A stretch of DNA of 64,000 nucleotides from contig NZ_FPKW01000012.1 in NCBI RefSeq assembly GCF_900114875.1, forward strand, positions 62,001-126,000. The letters run 5' to 3'. Both the position numbers and the translations under genes were made by a program. The stretch comes from Chryseobacterium limigenitum. GTDB taxonomy: Bacteria; Bacteroidota; Bacteroidia; Flavobacteriales; Weeksellaceae. Below are positions 59,989 to 64,000 of the stretch, one piece after another (position 1 is the stretch's first letter; each line of letters starts with the position of its first letter). Under the pieces are notes generated by a model that had not been told where the DNA came from, ran no database searches, and was given only the letters and a program-made list of their open reading frames with translations.

Positions 59989-60186
59989 ATGATGTTCAAT
60001 TGGTTATCCCTGATTACAGGATTATTTTATATAGTGTTAGGAGGTGTAGTTATTTACTACAAATTCTTTTTCACAACTTTAGAACCGGCAATTGCTTATG
60101 CAATGGGCGGTCTTCTTATCCTTTACGGGATATTTAGAATATATAGAGCTGTTTCAAAAATTAAAGATTCTGGAAATGAAGAATAG
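59989..60186 (+). CDS. Small membrane protein of unknown function
   Basis: 65 residues with two transmembrane helices: WLSLITGLFYIVLGGVVIYY and AIAYAMGGLLILYGIFRIY, joined by a short FFFTTLEPA loop and ending in a charged tail (KIKDSGNEE). The ATGATG at the start leaves two adjacent possible starts. Its last 11 bases overlap the lipoprotein gene at 60176, so the two are co-translated. Not recognised. Confidence 0.75.
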   Translation: MMFNWLSLITGLFYIVLGGVVIYYKFFFTTLEPAIAYAMGGLLILYGIFRIYRAVSKIKDSGNEE

Positions 60187-61048
60187 TATTAAACTTATAA
60201 TGCTATTTGTTTTTAGTGTTATTATTGTAGGCTGTAAAAAAGAAGATAAATCTCCGTCTTATCACAAAGGAGACCTTACGATTCTTACCGATGAATCTTT
60301 TAAAAGTGTTACTGAAGCCTTGGCTGACGGATATATGATCAATTATCCTGAAACAAAAATTAAAGTCGTAACAAGAAAAGAAGATCTTGGTTTTCTTGAT
60401 CTCTTACAAGGTAAAGCAAGAATTGCTGTAATGTCTAAAGAGCTTTCTCCTGAAGAAGTTAAAGCTTTTGAAGAGCAAGTTGATATGAAAATCTTACCTG
60501 CGAAATTTGCTGCTGATGCAGTGGTTTTTGTTGTTCCAATAAACTCTCCAAAGACAAGTGTTTCGATGGATGAAATTAGAAACGGACTGCAATCTGAGAA
60601 TAAAGACTTTATTTTCGATGGCACAAATTCCAGTAACTTGAATTTTGTGGCACAGAAGCTTAAAAAACAACCAAAAGATTTAAAATTCTCAGTAATTCCC
60701 GGAAGTCAGAATATTATTGAAGAATTAAATAAATATCCCAATAAGATAGGAGTTATCGGTCTGAATACTTTCAGTAGACCATATGACAAAACCTCTGAAA
60801 AACTAAGAGAATTGGTAAAAGTTCTCCCTGTTGAAAATAATGGAAAATTATATTCTGCAGATTCTGCTGGATTACGCGAAATGAAATATCCATTTACAAG
60901 AGTTTTATACTTTTTAACAAACGAAGGAAATTTTAACATAGCAAACGGATTTATAAGATATTCTTGTACTCAACTTGGCCAGATGATCGTAGAAAAGGAA
61001 GGATTACAACCCTACAATATTTACAAGAGAGAGGTTCAAATGCGTTAA
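60176..61048 (+). CDS. PstS-like phosphate-binding lipoprotein
   Basis: 290 residues. Lipobox VIIVG-Cys followed by KKEDKSP. The mature protein is a periplasmic-binding type II fold: LTILTDESFKSVTEALADGY, the first-domain IAVMSKELSPEEVKAFEE, a hinge AADAVVFVVPINSP, and a second half IFDGTNSSNLNFVAQKL. It resembles PstS, but no PstA, PstB or PstC follows, so ordinary phosphate uptake is unlikely. It overlaps the small membrane protein by 11 bases; the TPR protein follows 90 bases later. A link to TonB-dependent uptake is an inference from position. Confidence 0.82.
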   Translation: MKNSIKLIMLFVFSVIIVGCKKEDKSPSYHKGDLTILTDESFKSVTEALADGYMINYPETKIKVVTRKEDLGFLDLLQGKARIAVMSKELSPEEVKAFEEQVDMKILPAKFAADAVVFVVPINSPKTSVSMDEIRNGLQSENKDFIFDGTNSSNLNFVAQKLKKQPKDLKFSVIPGSQNIIEELNKYPNKIGVIGLNTFSRPYDKTSEKLRELVKVLPVENNGKLYSADSAGLREMKYPFTRVLYFLTNEGNFNIANGFIRYSCTQLGQMIVEKEGLQPYNIYKREVQMR

Positions 61049-61138
61049 AAAATATTAAATTAACATTTTCCTTAAAATAATTACACTATTTTGGTCTGAA
61101 AATTGTGTATGAATTAACTCAGTTTAGAATATATTAAA

Positions 61139-62791
61139 ATGAAAGATATAATGATTATGAATGTAAAGAAGATTGCTTTTGGGGCAGCCGTGGTATTTTT
61201 TGCCAACTTTGCCTCTGCGCAGACAGTACAAGATGGTATTAACAGTATTGACAGTGATAAATTTGCTCAAGCAAAAACTAATTTCACTGACATGATTGCT
61301 AAAGCACCTACCGCTGAAAATTATTTCTACTTAGGAAATACATTTTTAAGACAAGGTGAACCGGATTTTGCAAAAGCAACAGAAAGCTTCAATAAAGGTC
61401 TTGCACTAGATGCTAAAAGTTATTTGAATAAAATAGGTTTGGCTGCAGTAAAACTAGGGAAAGGTGATAAAAATGCAATTGCTGAGATCCAGAAAATTGT
61501 AACTGATTCTAGAGAAAAAGATGCAGAAGTATTGTTCAGAGCCGCTGAAGCTTTAACATTATTCGAAAAAAATAACTCTCCGGATCTTGCTATTCAGTTC
61601 TTAAATAAAGCTATTGAAAGAGCTGCTAAAAAGGAAGTTCCTGCACATTATTACTATACATTAGGAGATGCTTACAGATTAAAAAGAATTCCTGGTGATG
61701 CAATGACAGCCTACGATAAAGCTTTGCCTGTTGCTAAAAATAAAGCGTCTGTTTACACAAGAATGGGTACTTTATGGATGGCTGCACAACAGTGGAAACA
61801 AGCAAAAGAAAGTATAGATAAAGCAATTGCTACAGATGCTACTTATGCACCTGCTTACAAGGCTTTAGCTGCTTATAATATTAAATATCAGGAGAATGCG
61901 AAAGCAACTCAGGATTTGATCAATTATACAAAATATGCTGATGAAGATCCGTATACTCAATTAGAAATTGCTAAACTCTATTTCACTAATGAAGATTATG
62001 CAAACTCTAAAATGATCTTAGACAAGATCTTTGATAAAGTTGATGATCCAATTAAATTTAAATTAAGAGCATATCAATTATATGCTGACGGAAAATATGC
62101 TGAAGCTAAGCAAAGCATGGACAGTTTCGTTTCTCAGGCTGAAAAGTCTAGAGTACAGCCTGCTGATCAAGGTTTACAAGGTCTAATCGCTGCTGGTTTG
62201 GCTAAAGACGAAAAAGATGCTGCTAAGAAAACAGCGTTAATGAATGAAGCTCAACAAAAAGTTGCAATTGCTAAAGGTGCAAAAGACGAAACATTGAAGT
62301 GGGATATGGAGCTTGCTAAGATCGCTGGAGGTGGTGCTGTATCACAAGGTTCTGCCGATTCTGGGCCAACAAACCCAACGATCGAAGGATTAAAGCAAAA
62401 AGTTGCTGCTAATGCTCAGGATACAGATTCATTATTTAAGTTGGCAACAGCTTATCAGGATGCTAAAAACTGGAACGGGGCAATCCTTACATGGCAGAAA
62501 ATGAGTACGCTTCTTCCTGATTGGGCTCCTGCGTATTACAGCCAAGGATATTCTTACCAACAAGCTGGAAATAATGACGCAGCAAAAATTGCATATGAGA
62601 AATTTATCTCAACCGTAAAACCTGCTGATATGGAAGCTAACAAGCAAACATTAGCTTATGCTTACTTTGCAGTTGCTTACATGAATAAAGATTCTGATGC
62701 TGCAAAAGCAAAAGATTATGTAGCTAAGTCTTTACAGCTTGATCCTACTTATCAGGATGCTGTAAAATTAAATGCAGAAATCAACAAGTAA
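61139..62791 (+). CDS. TPR-repeat protein, secreted or periplasmic
   Basis: 550 residues. A signal peptide is visible from the third Met (61157): MNVKKIAFGAAVVFFANFAS, cut at ASA; the start may be there rather than at 61139. The rest is made of tetratricopeptide repeats, for example TAENYFYLGNTFLRQGEPDF, KATESFNKGLALDAKSYLN, VPAHYYYTLGDAYRLKRIPG, and again WAPAYYSQGYSYQQAGNNDA near the C-terminus. It ends with LQLDPTYQDAVKLNAEI. TPR arrays hold protein complexes together. It is the last gene in the block after tonB, 90 bases from the PstS-like gene, and has its own terminator. Confidence 0.88.
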   Translation: MKDIMIMNVKKIAFGAAVVFFANFASAQTVQDGINSIDSDKFAQAKTNFTDMIAKAPTAENYFYLGNTFLRQGEPDFAKATESFNKGLALDAKSYLNKIGLAAVKLGKGDKNAIAEIQKIVTDSREKDAEVLFRAAEALTLFEKNNSPDLAIQFLNKAIERAAKKEVPAHYYYTLGDAYRLKRIPGDAMTAYDKALPVAKNKASVYTRMGTLWMAAQQWKQAKESIDKAIATDATYAPAYKALAAYNIKYQENAKATQDLINYTKYADEDPYTQLEIAKLYFTNEDYANSKMILDKIFDKVDDPIKFKLRAYQLYADGKYAEAKQSMDSFVSQAEKSRVQPADQGLQGLIAAGLAKDEKDAAKKTALMNEAQQKVAIAKGAKDETLKWDMELAKIAGGGAVSQGSADSGPTNPTIEGLKQKVAANAQDTDSLFKLATAYQDAKNWNGAILTWQKMSTLLPDWAPAYYSQGYSYQQAGNNDAAKIAYEKFISTVKPADMEANKQTLAYAYFAVAYMNKDSDAAKAKDYVAKSLQLDPTYQDAVKLNAEINK

Positions 62792-62815
62792 TTTAAAATT
62801 TAAATTATAGATATT

Positions 62816-62849
62816 AAAACTTCCCATTCGTAATGTTTGGGAAGTTTTT
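62816..62849 (+). terminator. Terminator after the TPR gene
   Basis: Stem AAAACTTCCCA/TGGGAAGTTTT with an 11-base loop and T run, 24 bases past the stop. The -33 element of the bshB1 promoter lies in its right arm. Confidence 0.8.
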
Positions 62850-62868
62850 ATTTTAAGTCTTATATTTG
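62837..62868 (+). promoter_or_regulatory. Promoter of bshB1
   Basis: TTG (62837-62839), 21 bases, TATATTTG (62861-62868). Consensus match. It gives a leader of about 80 bases before the ATG at 62956. Confidence 0.6.
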
Positions 62869-62955
62869 AAAATATGAAACGCATTGGTTAAAAATTCGAT
62901 AACAAGAGTGTAATAATTGGGCGTTCATCTGACAAATTAAAATTAAAAAGAATAA

Positions 62956-63675
62956 ATGAAAATAGATATACTTGCTTTTGGGGCGCATCCTGATGATGTT
63001 GAGTTGGGCTGTGGCGGAACAATTGCCAAATTAATTTCGGAAGGTAAAACATGCGTTATCGTTGATTTAACGAAAGGCGAAATGGGAACCAGAGGTACAG
63101 ATGAAACAAGAAGAATTGAAGCCGGAAATTCTGCAAAGGTTTTGGGAGTTTCTGCCAGAGAAAATTTAGGAATGAAAGATGGCTTTCTTGTCAATTCTGA
63201 AGAATATCAGTTAATGATCGTAAAAATGATTCGCAAATACCGACCAGAAATCGTTTTAGCGAATGCGATTGATGATAGACATCCAGACCACGCAAAAGGA
63301 GCGAAATTAGTGTCGGATGCATGCTTTTTATCGGGCTTAAGAAAAATTGAAACTTCAGAAGACGGGGAAAATCAAGAGGTGTGGAGACCAAAGCATATTT
63401 TCAATTATATTCAGTGGAAAAATATCAAACCGGAATTTGTAATTGACATTTCTGAGCATCTTGATAAGAAGATTGAAGCTTGTATGGCTTTCAAAACTCA
63501 GTTTTATGACCCAACTTCTAAGGAACCTGAGACTCCGATTACATCAAAAGACTTCTACGAGAGTTTAACGTACCGTGCACAGGATTTAGGTAGGTTGTCG
63601 GGAGTTGCTTATGCTGAGGGATTTACGACTGAGAAGCTGATTGCGTTGAAAAATTTTGAAGGAATTATTTTGTAA
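62956..63675 (+). CDS. bshB1: Bacillithiol biosynthesis deacetylase
   Basis: 239 residues. PIG-L/LmbE-type zinc deacetylase with metal motif AFGAHPDDVELGCGGTIAKL (His-Pro-Asp-Asp) and DDRHPDHAKGAKLVSD (the His of the HPDH site). LTKGEMGTRGTDETRRIEA is typical of BshB1, which removes the acetyl group from GlcNAc-malate, the second step of bacillithiol synthesis. Cofactor synthesis in this organism therefore likely uses bacillithiol as the main thiol. The other bsh genes are not in the window. Confidence 0.95.
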   Translation: MKIDILAFGAHPDDVELGCGGTIAKLISEGKTCVIVDLTKGEMGTRGTDETRRIEAGNSAKVLGVSARENLGMKDGFLVNSEEYQLMIVKMIRKYRPEIVLANAIDDRHPDHAKGAKLVSDACFLSGLRKIETSEDGENQEVWRPKHIFNYIQWKNIKPEFVIDISEHLDKKIEACMAFKTQFYDPTSKEPETPITSKDFYESLTYRAQDLGRLSGVAYAEGFTTEKLIALKNFEGIIL

Positions 63676-63698
63676 TTAAAAAATCTTTCTTATATTTG
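63670..63698 (+). promoter_or_regulatory. Promoter of tRNA-His
   Basis: TTG (63670-63672), 18 bases, TATATTTG (63691-63698), 13 bases before the tRNA. Full consensus match, overlapping the end of bshB1. Confidence 0.75.
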
Positions 63699-63711
63699 CA
63701 CCACCAAAACG

Positions 63712-63785
63712 GTGATTGTAGCTCAGTTGGTTAGAGCGCCGGATTGTGGTTCCGGAGGTCGGGGGTTCGAGACCCCTCATTCACC
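63712..63785 (+). tRNA. tRNA-His (GTG anticodon)
   Basis: Cloverleaf by eye: acceptor GTGATTG/CATTCAC with one T-T mismatch (position 5-68), D-arm GCTC...GAGC, anticodon arm around TTGTGGT (anticodon GTG, histidine), and T-arm GGGGG-TTCGAGA-CCCCT. A G precedes position 1 (63711) and position 73 is C, as required for tRNA-His. The gene encodes CA after that, so CCA is not fully encoded and must be completed by nucleotidyltransferase. Own promoter, hairpin after. Confidence 0.95.
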
Positions 63786-63796
63786 CATCATAGGTC

Positions 63797-63818
63797 ATCC
63801 CGCTTTTTTAAGCGGGAT
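63797..63818 (+). terminator. Possible terminator after tRNA-His
   Basis: Stem ATCCCGCTT/AAGCGGGAT, perfect 9-bp, with a 4-base T loop; the following sequence is only modestly T-rich. Confidence 0.6.
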
Positions 63819-63886
63819 TTCGCTTTAAATAAACTCTGTATCTCTTTATTTATCAAATACTTACAAAAACAAAAAATCGCAAAAAA

Positions 63887-63941
63887 GCGGTTCGATATTG
63901 CTGATTTTTTTAGTGTTTTTTTTTGTTCAATATCGAACCGC
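63887..63941. repeat. Long perfect inverted repeat downstream of tRNA-His
   Basis: GCGGTTCGATATTG and its exact reverse complement CAATATCGAACCGC, 14 bp each, 27 bases apart. A shorter direct repeat (AAAATCGCA) lies on either side. Unlike the terminators here, the arms are GC-containing and the spacer is T-rich but asymmetrical. It may be an operator, recombination site or element end; see findings. Confidence 0.7.
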
Positions 63942-64000
63942 AGAGGGAAAATCGCATAAAATTTCTCTTATAAAAACGAGAAATCCCCTTATTAAAAAGG

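Noticed and set aside
63887..63941. dif/XerCD site
   Set aside because: The arms are 14 bp with a 27-base spacer; a dif site has 11-bp arms with a 6-base centre.
63744..63959. 71-codon frame across tRNA-His and the inverted repeat
   Set aside because: It runs through the structured tRNA and repeats and has no protein-like composition at its start.
1..64000. CRISPR array, transposase or prophage genes
   Set aside because: No repeat-spacer pattern and no such protein motifs were seen in any frame. The tandem repeats found are coding.

Overview
The window is AT-rich bacterial chromosome, almost certainly from the Bacteroidota, order Flavobacteriales, and most like Chryseobacterium or a close relative in the Weeksellaceae. 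The reasons are large secreted proteins with the type B (CHU_C) sorting domain of the type IX secretion system (T9SS), a bacillithiol enzyme (BshB1), an ExbB-ExbD-ExbD-TonB cluster, NtrY-like kinase and DsbD types usual in flavobacteria, and many start sites preceded by the Bacteroidota promoter box TAnnTTTG. The genus is an inference. It is mostly core chromosome with a few accessory islands; I see no transposase, phage gene, plasmid gene or CRISPR array.

Layout. (1) 1-10.7 kb: a head-to-tail array of four paralogous giant surface proteins on the minus strand, the first cut by the window edge. (2) 10.9-15.6 kb: tsf, a secreted unknown, accA, gltX and a small cupin. (3) 15.8-17.2 kb: a MACPF-domain lipoprotein with three C-terminal DUF5648-like repeats, a possible pore-forming or anti-competitor effector and the best accessory candidate. 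(4) 17.35-26.06 kb: a tight nine-gene minus-strand operon: rocD, seven glycosyltransferases or glycosyltransferase-like proteins, and a polysaccharide deacetylase, probably for a surface glycan. (5) 26.2-30.6 kb: two tiny ORFs, accC, accB, rpmF, the YceD/DUF177 gene and pdxA. (6) 30.7-33.4 kb: overlapping ribE, an orphan sensor kinase and trmN6. (7) 33.5-35.8 kb: ftsE, rpmH (52 codons) and nrnA, then a 100-bp palindromic intergenic repeat.

(8) 35.9-39.5 kb: patatin, two lipoproteins, an alpha/beta hydrolase and an orphan exbD. (9) 39.8-46.0 kb: a periplasmic redox neighbourhood (DsbD, an outer-membrane protein, a thioredoxin-peroxiredoxin fusion, an ECF sigma factor) ending at tilS. (10) 46.1-53.5 kb: OmpA-like lipoprotein, a 51-codon gene, O-methyltransferase, NlpC/P60 peptidase, DUF1648 protein, waaA, a helical unknown, a glycosyltransferase, an acyltransferase and a lipocalin-like lipoprotein. 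(11) 53.7-62.8 kb: leuS, then the Ton motor operon (exbB, two exbD, tonB) followed by a small membrane protein, a PstS-like lipoprotein and a TPR protein. (12) 62.9-64 kb: bshB1, tRNA-His and a long inverted repeat.

How it fits together: much of the window builds or powers the cell envelope. AccA/B/C start fatty acid synthesis, WaaA adds Kdo to lipid A, the glycosyltransferase operon probably extends a surface glycan, the Ton motor energises outer-membrane receptors, DsbD and the thioredoxin-like protein handle periplasmic thiols, and the T9SS substrates decorate the surface. Translation genes (tsf, gltX, leuS, rpmF, rpmH, tilS, trmN6, tRNA-His) are scattered between them. Assignments rest on motifs read by eye and remembered family features; no database search was run.
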